DNA from: JBCCXZ01 sp965228005
Lineage (GTDB): Bacteria > Planctomycetota > Planctomycetia > Pirellulales > Lacipirellulaceae
Direction: 5' to 3'
Assembly: GCA_965228005.1 (NCBI GenBank)
Contig: CBDDGV010000001.1
Coordinates: 124,001 to 188,000 of the forward strand
DNA length: 64,000 nt
Made by a program: the position numbers and the translations under genes
The notes under the pieces: generated by a model
The model's input: the letters and a program-made list of their open reading frames with translations, nothing else
Databases searched by the model: none
What the model was told of the DNA's origin: nothing
Shown here: in pieces, positions 52,106 through 59,953 of the stretch
Layout: each line of letters starts with the position of its first letter
Numbering within the stretch: the first letter of the stretch is position 1

Positions 52106-52418
52106 GCGAACCAGGGTGCGGCGTGGTGTGATGGCGAGGTGTCAGGAAGCAACGCAGCTTCACCCTGGCGGGCATCCGATAGCAGGGATGCGGCGCGGCG
52201 AGGGCCGCTCACAGCCGCCGGTCTTGCGGGGCTGGAGCTCATCGGGCGACGAGTACCGTGGCTGCCGGGAGGTTTGCCGAGTCTTCCCCGGCTGGGCAGC
52301 TTGACAGCTTGGTCGGATTATCGATCTCTGGTGATAGCAATGCAACTAAAAAGCGGGGCGGCGGGCGTATATTCTGAGGCCAGCGGATCGGACCCGTCAG
52401 ACGCAAGGAGCGACCGAC
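52106..52418. other. Divergent intergenic region upstream of the giant exoprotein and pyrF
   Basis: This 313-bp gap should hold promoters for both genes. I see TTGACA at 52301-52306 and an AT-rich TATATT at 52369-52374, but they are too far apart to form one promoter. Nothing else is recognisable. Confidence 0.4.
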
Positions 52419-53348
52419 TTGGATAATGCTGAGAAGAACTCGTTTGGCGGCCGCCTTGCGGAGGCCGTCGTGCAGAAGGCGAGCCCTGTGATGGTGGGGC
52501 TGGACCCCCGCTGGGGGCAGTTGCCCCAGGAATTCGCCGCCGAGGACGCCAGCCTGAGCCGGCGGGCGGACGCTTACCGCTCGTTCTGCATGGGCGTCAT
52601 CGATGCGGTGGCGGAGCTCGCGCCGATCGTGAAGCCGCAGGCGGCGTTCTTCGAACAACTCGGCCCGCACGGCGGGGTCGCGCTAGAGCAGATCATCCGC
52701 CACGCCCGAGACCGGGGGCTACTGGTTGTGCTAGACGCCAAGCGGGGCGACATCGGCTCGACGGCGGCGGCTTATGCCGACGGCATCCTGGGCGAGGCCA
52801 GCCCGTGGGGCGCAGACGCAGTAACGGTGAACCCTTACCTCGGGTCGGACAGCCTGCAACCGTTCATCGACGTGGCCCGCGAGCGCAGCGCGGGGTTGTT
52901 CGTGCTGGTGAAGACCTCGAATCCCGGCAGCGGCGAGTTGCAGGACCTCTCTCTCGAGGGCGAGACCATCTCCGGCCGCGTGGCGGGGATTGTCGAGCGA
53001 GCCAACCAAGAGGAAGCGGCGGGCCGGTTCGGTTCGGTCGGCGCAGTAGTGGGAGCGACGTACCCGGAGCAGCAGGCTCAGCTGCGGGCGAAGATGCCCT
53101 CGGCGTGGATCCTGGTCCCCGGCTACGGCAGCCAGGGCGGCACGGCCGCGGACGTGGCAGGGGCGTTCCACGACGACGGATTAGGAGCGGTCGTGAACAG
53201 TTCGCGGGGGATTATCTTCGCGCACGCCCGCAAGGAGTACGCCGAGTTGGCGGAACGCTCCGGCTGGCAGGCCGCTGTGGAAGCGGCTACGCGGGCGATG
53301 CTGGACGACCTGCGTGCGCACACGCCTGCGGGCCGTCTCGCTTCGTAG
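52419..53348 (+). CDS. pyrF: Orotidine-5'-phosphate decarboxylase, type 2
   Basis: PyrF makes UMP from OMP in pyrimidine synthesis. The TTG start at 52419 has AAGGAG (52405-52410) 8 nt upstream. The 309-residue length and the opening SFGGRL, PVMVGLDPRWGQLP indicate the longer subfamily 2. The active-site motif is LDAKRGDIGSTAAAYA (Asp/Lys/Asp triad around residues 105-110). VKPQAAFFEQLG and GSVGAVVGATYPEQ are canonical, as is ILVPGYGSQGG. It is monocistronic, divergent from the giant exoprotein. Confidence 0.96.
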   Translation: MDNAEKNSFGGRLAEAVVQKASPVMVGLDPRWGQLPQEFAAEDASLSRRADAYRSFCMGVIDAVAELAPIVKPQAAFFEQLGPHGGVALEQIIRHARDRGLLVVLDAKRGDIGSTAAAYADGILGEASPWGADAVTVNPYLGSDSLQPFIDVARERSAGLFVLVKTSNPGSGELQDLSLEGETISGRVAGIVERANQEEAAGRFGSVGAVVGATYPEQQAQLRAKMPSAWILVPGYGSQGGTAADVAGAFHDDGLGAVVNSSRGIIFAHARKEYAELAERSGWQAAVEAATRAMLDDLRAHTPAGRLAS

Positions 53349-53465
53349 CACCGTAGCTAATTGGTTGGGGTGCTAAGCGCAGGTGCTCGCCGGCGTGTAG
53401 GCGCACGTCGGTTAGGACCAGACACAAGCGTCAGTCTCGAAAGGGTATTGAGACAACGCTGGCGG

Positions 53466-54278
53466 TCAGTCCGATTGGCGGCGTCTCGTCACGGTCGCCA
53501 AGCAACCAACCGCCATAATCGCGACGCTGCCGGGCTCTGGAACGATCCGCATCTCGCCGCTGAGCCCGACGTCCAGCGGCATTCCGGGGACGTTGAAGTC
53601 TTGAAGGATTTCTCCCGTCCTGCTGAACTGGACCAGGTTGGCTGCCGCTCGGTTCCATCCCCAAAACGTGTCCGTGGACTGCTCGTAGGCTAACCCGTGG
53701 AGGACCTGTCCGATATCGAACGAACCGAGTTCGTTGCCGGCAAGGTCCCATTGAGTAATGAGGGTTTCGGAGCCGGGGATATCAAAGTCTACACCTCCCG
53801 AATAGAGGGTGCCGTCCGAGAAATCGTAAGCGAGTCCCCTCGGTGCGTAGCGTGGCGGAAAGCGAAAGATCTCGGTCGCGAGCCCAAAGTCCTTATCCGC
53901 AACCACAGCAGAGTTGCAGCACTCGATTTCGACAGTTCCCACTCCGAAGTTCTGGTCCGGTCCCGCAGCCGCGTAGTCCAGTCCCTCGCCTGCGCCGCCG
54001 TCTACCCGAAATCCTCCGGTTGGCGTGCCATCGAGTGTGTATTCTGTGGAGAATTCGAAGGAGGACGAGCTTGACCAAACAGTGTCACGTACGACGATCG
54101 AACTGTAGAGGCCAGGATGGGTGAACATGTTTACCAATACCCCGTCTTGGATGACGTACACCGTATCGGAGCTTCCACCCGACAAGTAATAGGGCGTAGA
54201 GTTGCCCGCCAGTGAGTGCTGGTGTCCTGCCGAGGACACGGTCAGTAGCAGACAAGCCACACATGCGATTCGATACAT
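53466..54278 (-). CDS. PEP-CTERM protein of an unrecognised family, paralogue 1
   Basis: ATG 54278 (MYRIACVACLLL) has AGGA 6 nt upstream. The 270-residue protein has a signal peptide (about 1-25) and then GNSTPYYLSGGSSDTVYVI, a segment shared almost word for word with the protein at 56323-57138. The body is a series of short beta segments with RDTVW, YTLDGTPTG, ECCNSAVV (vicinal Cys pair), GLAYDFSDGTLYSGGVDF, THWDL-like ITQWDLAGNELGSFDIGQ and GEILQDFNVPGMP, suggesting a small propeller. The tail VPEPGSVAIMAVGCLATVTRRRQ is PEP-CTERM. I know no family for the middle part. The TlpA-like gene lies between the two paralogues on the opposite strand. Confidence 0.82.
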   Translation of the reverse strand: MYRIACVACLLLTVSSAGHQHSLAGNSTPYYLSGGSSDTVYVIQDGVLVNMFTHPGLYSSIVVRDTVWSSSSSFEFSTEYTLDGTPTGGFRVDGGAGEGLDYAAAGPDQNFGVGTVEIECCNSAVVADKDFGLATEIFRFPPRYAPRGLAYDFSDGTLYSGGVDFDIPGSETLITQWDLAGNELGSFDIGQVLHGLAYEQSTDTFWGWNRAAANLVQFSRTGEILQDFNVPGMPLDVGLSGEMRIVPEPGSVAIMAVGCLATVTRRRQSD

Positions 54279-54537
54279 CGACGTTCCTCTCACTTACATG
54301 TTCCGAGACGAGTAACAGCCGAGATGAGTAACCCTCGAACCTAATACTAACGGACTTGCCGCGGCTTGTGGAGTAATAGCCGACCTAGCCACAAAAAACA
54401 CCATGACAATTAGGCCTACACTTAGACGGGCATCGCTGTTGGCGTTTTCATAGCCTTACCGAGTGCCAGGGGATAGAATCCCCCGCGCAGTCGTTTAATG
54501 CTGCGTTCTCGCGTCGGAGCCAAAGGAGTTGTGTGCC

Positions 54538-56037
54538 GTGATACGTTCTTGCGTCTTCTGCGTCTTGTCTGCGGCATTCGTTGCGGAAGCAGTTGCGTCC
54601 GAGTCCCCTCGTTACCGATTCAGTGTTGGTGAAGAGCTTGTCTACGAGCTGATCGGCAAAGAGGACCTGCGAGAGGATCAAGAAGAATCAGAGAGACGCT
54701 ATGAAACGGAGGCCCGCTGGAACGTCTACCCGCTGCGGCGGAACGGGGACGGCAGCTACCGCCTGGTGGTGAAGACCTGGGTGAAGCTGTTGCGGTACGA
54801 TCGGGAGGAATCGAAGACTGAGGAGTTGGGGGATTGGCAAGAGGAGCCGTATGTTCGCTTCGAGAACACGTTCCTGGGCTACTGCGACCTGATGCCCGAC
54901 GGGTCTTATGCGGAGAACCCTACGCTGGGGCAGAGTTACCTCTTCGAGCTGCTCCCCGAGTTGCTCTTCAAACCGCTGCCGCCCGCGGAGGATAGCGAGC
55001 CCGTTGCGAGGGTCGCGCCGACCAGCGGCACGAGCTACACGCTGCGTTGGCAGTTTCTGCCTAACCTGAACCCGCGGCTAACGGGTCAGCTTGTGCGCAC
55101 GCTCAGCGCCAACCACGAGTCGACCAACACGCTGGATATCGAGTTCGATGCCGCGCTGGGACGGGTCAACGAAATCGTCGAGACGAGCAAGTCGGACAGG
55201 AGCCGCCGTCCCTGGCACAACCGCACGACCTACCGGCTGGTCGGTACGGTTCGCCACGACGCCGAGTGGTTGGCGGAGTTCGAAGCGGCTGCCGAAACGT
55301 ACTTCGAAGACCGGAACGCGTGGTGGAGCTACAAGATGGAAGCCGCGAAGGCGCGGACCAAAGAGGAATGTGAGAGGCTAAGCGAGGCCGCGCGGGCGAG
55401 GATTGTAGAGCAGCAGAGTGCAGCAACTATGCCAGAGGTGCGTTCCGCCTACGACGGTCTGCTTGCTCTGCACGACCGCGAAATGGAGTGGGACATCGAA
55501 GCGGCGGAAGACCGCGAGGAACTCTACGCGCAGCCGCCCGTCGACTGGGCGACCACCAACCTGGCGGGCGAACCCCGCAGACGCATTGATTACGAAGGCA
55601 AGGTGGTGTTCCTGGATTTCTGGTACCGCGGCTGCGGTCATTGCATCTTGGCGTTGCCGAAGGTGAAGGAGCTGCACGCGAAGTACCAAGACCGGGGCGT
55701 CGTCTTTCTGGGCGTGAGCGCCGACAAAGACGTGGAGGACGCCCATCACGTGGTGGATGCTTATGGCATCCCGTACGAAAACCTACGAAACGACATGGCG
55801 CCGCCCTCTGCAGGCGATTCGGGGGCGACGGATGCCGAGGGGCAGATGGAGAAGGTCTCTGCAGAGTACAAGGTGGATTCGTGGCCCACGTTCATCGTGC
55901 TGGACCAGAACGGCCGCGTTGCAGAGGCGGTCGCCGGGAATGCGGAGGACCTGGTAGAACACCTGAGCGGCGTGTTTGATCGATTGTTGGGCTTGCCCGG
56001 TGCAGGTCAGACGACAGATAGTGCCGCTGACGAATAG
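54538..56037 (+). CDS. TlpA-like thioredoxin protein with large N-terminal domain
   Basis: The GTG at 54538 has AAAGGAG (54522-54528) 9 nt upstream and gives a good signal peptide (about 1-22, cleavage near AVAS-ES). The TTG at 54529 is too close to the ribosome site. The 499-residue protein has an N-terminal ~300-residue beta-rich domain (YRFSVGEELVYELIGKEDLRE), then a helical stretch. A C-terminal TlpA/ResA-type thioredoxin domain shows KVVFLDFWYRGCGHC, with redox Cys366 and Cys369 and a WPTF cis-Pro loop. The active site CGHC is more oxidising than the CEPC/CVPC of ResA-like reductants. It is exported. Flanking PEP-CTERM paralogues carry vicinal cysteines. Confidence 0.87.
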   Translation: MIRSCVFCVLSAAFVAEAVASESPRYRFSVGEELVYELIGKEDLREDQEESERRYETEARWNVYPLRRNGDGSYRLVVKTWVKLLRYDREESKTEELGDWQEEPYVRFENTFLGYCDLMPDGSYAENPTLGQSYLFELLPELLFKPLPPAEDSEPVARVAPTSGTSYTLRWQFLPNLNPRLTGQLVRTLSANHESTNTLDIEFDAALGRVNEIVETSKSDRSRRPWHNRTTYRLVGTVRHDAEWLAEFEAAAETYFEDRNAWWSYKMEAAKARTKEECERLSEAARARIVEQQSAATMPEVRSAYDGLLALHDREMEWDIEAAEDREELYAQPPVDWATTNLAGEPRRRIDYEGKVVFLDFWYRGCGHCILALPKVKELHAKYQDRGVVFLGVSADKDVEDAHHVVDAYGIPYENLRNDMAPPSAGDSGATDAEGQMEKVSAEYKVDSWPTFIVLDQNGRVAEAVAGNAEDLVEHLSGVFDRLLGLPGAGQTTDSAADE

Positions 56038-56165
56038 GGTCGAGCTATTGGGCCCATCGCGAGTAAGCTCGCTTGACCCAACCCGCCGTCAGCTACTTGA
56101 AGTATGTCAGCACCAGGAACTGCGAACGAAAGGGCATAGCTGAACCTCAAAAAAGGGAGATCGGT

Positions 56166-56207
56166 CCGACAGACGGACGGCGCGAGCTGGCGCCGTGAGT
56201 CTGTCGG
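56166..56207. repeat. Strong hairpin between convergent tlpA-like and PEP-CTERM genes
   Basis: CCGACAGAC (56166-56174) pairs with GTCTGTCGG (56199-56207), and ACGGCGC (56177-56183) with GCGCCGT (56190-56196), leaving a 6-nt loop. On the minus strand a T6 run (56154-56149) follows about a dozen nt later, so it may end the minus-strand PEP-CTERM transcript. It also looks like a dispersed palindrome. A degenerate copy of the other palindrome family lies near 56258-56282. Confidence 0.55.
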
Positions 56208-56322
56208 TCGCTCTGCGTTTGCCCGCCATGAGTGAGAAGCTTCTCTAGGCGAAGAGGCATGCCCCCGCGTGCGAGCGTCGTGCGATCCACGCGACGCCCC
56301 GCGTGGTAACGGGAGCCGTGTG

Positions 56323-57138
56323 CTAGCGTGACCTGCGGCGCCTCTGCAAGACTGCCACGAAACAGAGTGCGGACAGGGTGAAGGCGGCCGGCTCGGGTAT
56401 CGCAATCATCTCCCCGCCGCCCCTGACGTTCGGCGGGAGTCCACTGACTTTGAAGTCTTGGAGGATCGTGCCGGTCTTGGTGAACTGGACGAGGTTCCCC
56501 ACTGTTGAGTTGAACCCCCAGAGCGTGTCGGTGGCTCTCTCGTAGGCTAAACCGCCTAGGAACTGCCCGATGTCGAAAGAGCCGAGTTCATTACCATCGA
56601 GGTCCCAATGGGTAATTTCGGTCCTATTGATGACAAGCGTTTCGCTGAAGTCAATTCCCGATGTGTAGAGCGTGCCGTCTGAAAAGTCGTAAGCAATCCC
56701 TTGGCCTATGTAGGCAAAGGGTAACTCGAAGAGCCGTCTCCCAGACAGAAAATTAGGTTCCGAAACGTAGACAGGGTTGCAGCAGTCGACCTCCACGGAT
56801 TCGATCGAGTAATTCTGGTTCGGGCCAGTAGCCGAATCCGTCACAAGCTGGCCCAGGTTGGCGAGGAAGTCGAAGTCCGAGTTGGGTGTCCCGTCGAGCA
56901 GGTACTCTCTCGCTATCTCGATACCGTCGTTCACCCAAACGGTATCCCGGACTACGATTGCATTCCCGCCAAAAGGAGTCGAGAAGGAATTAACCACGGC
57001 GCCGTTGTGGATCACGTACACCGTGTCCGAGCCTCCATCCGACAGGTAGTAGGGCGTGGAATTCCCCGCTAGCGATGTGTGAGTTGGTAGCGAGGCCGCG
57101 GCAAGAAGCATAAGGGTAGTGTATGCGACTCGAAACAT
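56323..57138 (-). CDS. PEP-CTERM protein of an unrecognised family, paralogue 2
   Basis: ATG 57138 (MFRVAYTTLML) has GGAGGA 6 nt upstream. The 271-residue protein is collinear with that at 53466-54278. Shared blocks are GNSTPYYLSDGGSDTVYVI, IVVRDTVW, YLLDGTPNSDF, DCCNPVYV (vicinal Cys pair again), GIAYDFSDGTLYTSGIDF, THWDLDGNELGSFDIGQFL, and GTILQDFKVSGLP. The tail IPEPAAFTLSALCFVAVLQRRRRS is PEP-CTERM-like, with Ile instead of Val before PEP. I do not recognise the core. It lies on the minus strand, facing the TlpA-like gene. Confidence 0.82.
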   Translation of the reverse strand: MFRVAYTTLMLLAAASLPTHTSLAGNSTPYYLSDGGSDTVYVIHNGAVVNSFSTPFGGNAIVVRDTVWVNDGIEIAREYLLDGTPNSDFDFLANLGQLVTDSATGPNQNYSIESVEVDCCNPVYVSEPNFLSGRRLFELPFAYIGQGIAYDFSDGTLYTSGIDFSETLVINRTEITHWDLDGNELGSFDIGQFLGGLAYERATDTLWGFNSTVGNLVQFTKTGTILQDFKVSGLPPNVRGGGEMIAIPEPAAFTLSALCFVAVLQRRRRSR

Positions 57139-57460
57139 CGGTGTTCCTCCGCAAACGATAAGGTGAGACAAGCAACAGCCGGTAGCTTAGCTTTCTCACT
57201 TATCGTAAGCGTTTTGTTGTGCCTTGAGAAGCAATGTTAGACCACGACGAAAGCCGTTGTGACACATAGACGAGTTCTTACCTTAAGGGCGTGCGGCACG
57301 GACGCTTGCTGAAGCCTGCGACCTCAGTTGCTGCACGTGCATTGTGCCGGCGATGGTTGCCCTCAACACAGTGCGGCAGTTGCGAACGCCAAGTGGTGAC
57401 TGAACTGAAGTGCCGCTCGAAGCCGAGTCGCAAAGGCGAGGTGTGCTGCGACCGCGGGGC
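57139..57460. other. Leader and intergenic region with a 5' UTR hairpin
   Basis: In the leader of the PEP-CTERM gene, 57155-57167 pairs with 57195-57206 (ACGATAA/TTATCGT and GTGAG/CTCAC) with one bulged base and a 27-nt loop. It ends about 16 nt before the start codon, close to the ribosome site. The rest of the 322 bp, up to the end of the next minus-strand gene at 57461, shows nothing I recognise. Confidence 0.4.
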
Positions 57461-58657
57461 TCATCCCCCCAGCCCCGCCGGCAGGTACTTGAAGTACGGC
57501 AGCACCAGCAGCGGGTGGTTGAGCCAGCCCAGTCCAGGGACGTAGTGAAAGAACTGGCCAACGAACACCTCGGTCGCCACGGCGATCCAGGCGAGCGACG
57601 CGGCCGCCAAACCGAACGCGGTCCAGCCGCCCCCGGCGAAGCGGCCGCTTGTCTTCCAAAGGATCGACTTGGTTTCGGTTCGCTCCGCGGGTTGGTAGCC
57701 GAGCGAATCGAAGGCGCTCACTTCGACTTCGCTGAGCTTCGGCCCAGCGCCGCGGAGGAACGCACGCAGCGCGGCGGCGGCGTAGACCCGGGCCGCCAGG
57801 AGCCACGTGAGCAGGTAGCCGCCGAGGACGACGATGCTCGCGGCCAAGTAGTAGTTCTTCAGCCACACGAGCTGCTCGGCGGGCGAGAGCGCGGCGATCT
57901 GTTCGGAGCCGCCGATGAAGTACGGCGCGATCCGGAGGACCATCACCACAAAGCCGATTGCCGCGGCGACGACGGCTATCTGCAATACGCCCCACGCGGC
58001 GTGGCGGGTGAGGAGCCAGTTGAGACGGAGGTCGTAGAACCGACGCGGGTCGGTCGTGACGGCTTGCCGGGCGAGAGCGACCGGCAGGTAGAGAAGCAAC
58101 CCCGCGAAGAGCGCGACGCCGCTAACTCCCATCGTGGCTCCGATCGGCGATTGCTCGTAGAGCTTGTGGAACGAGATGTTCCAGCCCAGCACCCAGGCGA
58201 CGTACCACAACGCCGTGGCGGGCAGCAGCCAGAGGAACGCGTTGGCGACGGCGGGCAGGCCCCGCTTGAAATTGGCGCCGAGGGAGCCGAACCACCTGGA
58301 GCGGCGCGACGCGGCGTGATCGGTTGGGTCGGCGGTGATCCAGCGGGGCACGGCGCGCTGGGAGACCGGCCGGTCGAGTCCCGCGAGGTAACTGTCGAAG
58401 GCAAGACCGTCTTGCCGCGCGGGGCTGCGTCGCCACCAGTAGCAGTGGACGCGGCGTTCAAGCCACCGCTGGGCCCAGCCGACCACCAGCACGGCGGTCA
58501 GCACTCCCTGGCAGAGCACGACCCCGATCGCGAAGCGAACGGTGGTTGCGATGCTCCGCACAAAGAATCCGCGGTTGGGAGTTTCTCGTTGCGGAACGGG
58601 CGGCGCCGATTCGTCTGTCTTCAATTCAGTGGCGGGGAGGGTTTCGGATTGGCTCAT
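57461..58657 (-). CDS. Polytopic membrane protein of unknown function
   Basis: The 398-residue protein has a ~35-residue hydrophilic start, then about six hydrophobic helices (FAIGVVLCQGVLTAVLVVGW, FLWLLPATALWYVAWVLGW, MGVSGVALFAGLLLYLPVAL, GVLQIAVVAAAIGFVVMVL, AASIVVLGGYLLTWLLAARV and WTAFGLAAASLAWIAVATEV). A loop RRVHCYWWRRSPARQ lies near residue 75. I recognise no family. Its start overlaps the stop of the upstream alkaline-phosphatase-fold gene by 4 nt (ATGA), so the two are translationally coupled. Confidence 0.78.
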   Translation of the reverse strand: MSQSETLPATELKTDESAPPVPQRETPNRGFFVRSIATTVRFAIGVVLCQGVLTAVLVVGWAQRWLERRVHCYWWRRSPARQDGLAFDSYLAGLDRPVSQRAVPRWITADPTDHAASRRSRWFGSLGANFKRGLPAVANAFLWLLPATALWYVAWVLGWNISFHKLYEQSPIGATMGVSGVALFAGLLLYLPVALARQAVTTDPRRFYDLRLNWLLTRHAAWGVLQIAVVAAAIGFVVMVLRIAPYFIGGSEQIAALSPAEQLVWLKNYYLAASIVVLGGYLLTWLLAARVYAAAALRAFLRGAGPKLSEVEVSAFDSLGYQPAERTETKSILWKTSGRFAGGGWTAFGLAAASLAWIAVATEVFVGQFFHYVPGLGWLNHPLLVLPYFKYLPAGLGG

Positions 58658-59826
58658 GCGAAGGCCTCCTCGAGGACGGCGCCCTCAGCGAACGGCGCGG
58701 GGACGCCCATGGCGGCCGCGACGGTGGGCGCGACCTGTACCTGCTCGGTCGCCCGGTCGACGGTCCGGCCGCGGTCGATTCCGGGGCCGACGAACAGGGC
58801 GAACACTTCGCGCGACGAGCGGCTGTTGAAGTGGTGCTGGCACGGCACCGCGGCGAACGGGCTGTCGTCGCGGCCGCAGTCGGGGGCGACGACGACCAGC
58901 GTGTTGCCGCGGTAGGCCTCGTCGTTCTCGATCGTGCGGACAACCCGCTCGATGCCGGCGTCCATGATCGACAGGGCCCGCGTGTAGTGGGCGAGATTGC
59001 CCCAGTGCACATAGTCGCAGTCGTTGTAGTTGATCATCATCAGCCGCGGGCGGAGCTCAGTGATAGCCCGGCACGCCAGCTCGGTAAGCAGCCGATCGCC
59101 GCGGGGGTTCACCAGGCCGGTCTCGCCGTAGTGCTTCCGCCAGCGCGACCAGAAGCCTTCGATCGGCTCTGCCTGGTGGCCCGATGACTGCCGGTAGTCG
59201 AGCGCTTCCATCTCGGCGAGCTCGGCTTGCTTCTGCGTCAGCATGGCCTCGGACCAATCGCCGGCCTGTTCTGCGATCTGGCGCCGCAGGAGGTACGTCT
59301 TGAACCGGTAGAGGCTCAGCACGTTCGAGCGGTAGTTCACGCCGAAGAGGTGGTGGTTGCTGAAGGTGTAGAACTCCTCCTGCGTGCGGTCCTCGCCGTT
59401 GACGATCAGCGTCTGGTGTTCCGGCACGTCGAACGCGCGGCGGAGGTACTCGAAGAGCGTGGGCGCCTTGGCCTCGAACCGCTCGCCGAGCAGCTGCTGG
59501 TCGACGTCCTCGTATTGGTCGTACTTGCCGGTGAGCAGGTTGAGCGTGCCCTGGCCGTGGCCGGTTTCGGCTGCGTCGCCGATGAGCATCTGGTTGAAGA
59601 GCGTGCCGCGGGGGGCGAGCACGTCGCGGACGAAGGGGCTGTAGGTGTTGCCGGGGGCGATCGACTCGCGACGGCGGGCCCCGCCGCCGAAGCGGATGAT
59701 GACGACGTTTGGGCCGCCGTAGTCCTTGGCGCCCTCGGCGAAAGCGGCGCCGGGCATCGCGGCGCCGCCTGCGAGAGCAGCGGAAGCCTGGAGGAACCGA
59801 CGGCGTGCCATGCGTGGAAGCGGCAT
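58654..59826 (-). CDS. Tat-exported alkaline-phosphatase-fold (sulfatase/DUF1501-like) protein
   Basis: I choose ATG 59826 (MPLPRMARRRFLQAS) because GAGG lies about 7 nt upstream and the Arg-Arg-Arg-Phe-Leu Tat motif (residues 8-12) follows. The ~390-residue protein continues NVVIIRFGGGARRRES, with MLIGDAAETGHGQGTLNLLTGKYDQ, MMINYNDCDYVHWGNLAHYTRAL and VVVAPDCGRD. These look like the metal-binding aspartate/histidine clusters of the alkaline-phosphatase superfamily. The sulfatase CxPxR motif is missing; the nucleophile position is not clear, and a degenerate or phosphodiesterase-like activity is possible. It is coupled to the membrane-protein gene and follows an exported ADP-ribosylglycohydrolase gene by 127 bp. 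Confidence 0.8.
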   Translation of the reverse strand: MPLPRMARRRFLQASAALAGGAAMPGAAFAEGAKDYGGPNVVIIRFGGGARRRESIAPGNTYSPFVRDVLAPRGTLFNQMLIGDAAETGHGQGTLNLLTGKYDQYEDVDQQLLGERFEAKAPTLFEYLRRAFDVPEHQTLIVNGEDRTQEEFYTFSNHHLFGVNYRSNVLSLYRFKTYLLRRQIAEQAGDWSEAMLTQKQAELAEMEALDYRQSSGHQAEPIEGFWSRWRKHYGETGLVNPRGDRLLTELACRAITELRPRLMMINYNDCDYVHWGNLAHYTRALSIMDAGIERVVRTIENDEAYRGNTLVVVAPDCGRDDSPFAAVPCQHHFNSRSSREVFALFVGPGIDRGRTVDRATEQVQVAPTVAAAMGVPAPFAEGAVLEEAFA

Positions 59827-59953
59827 GCGAGACCTCGTGCGGGGGTGGTCAGATAAGCCCGATGACGACTCCGGTATTGGGGCCCTTCGTCGCAGCGGGC
59901 CCGTTCTTGGACCTAACCCCGGAGTGATGCCGAAGAATCGCGGGATTGTTGGA

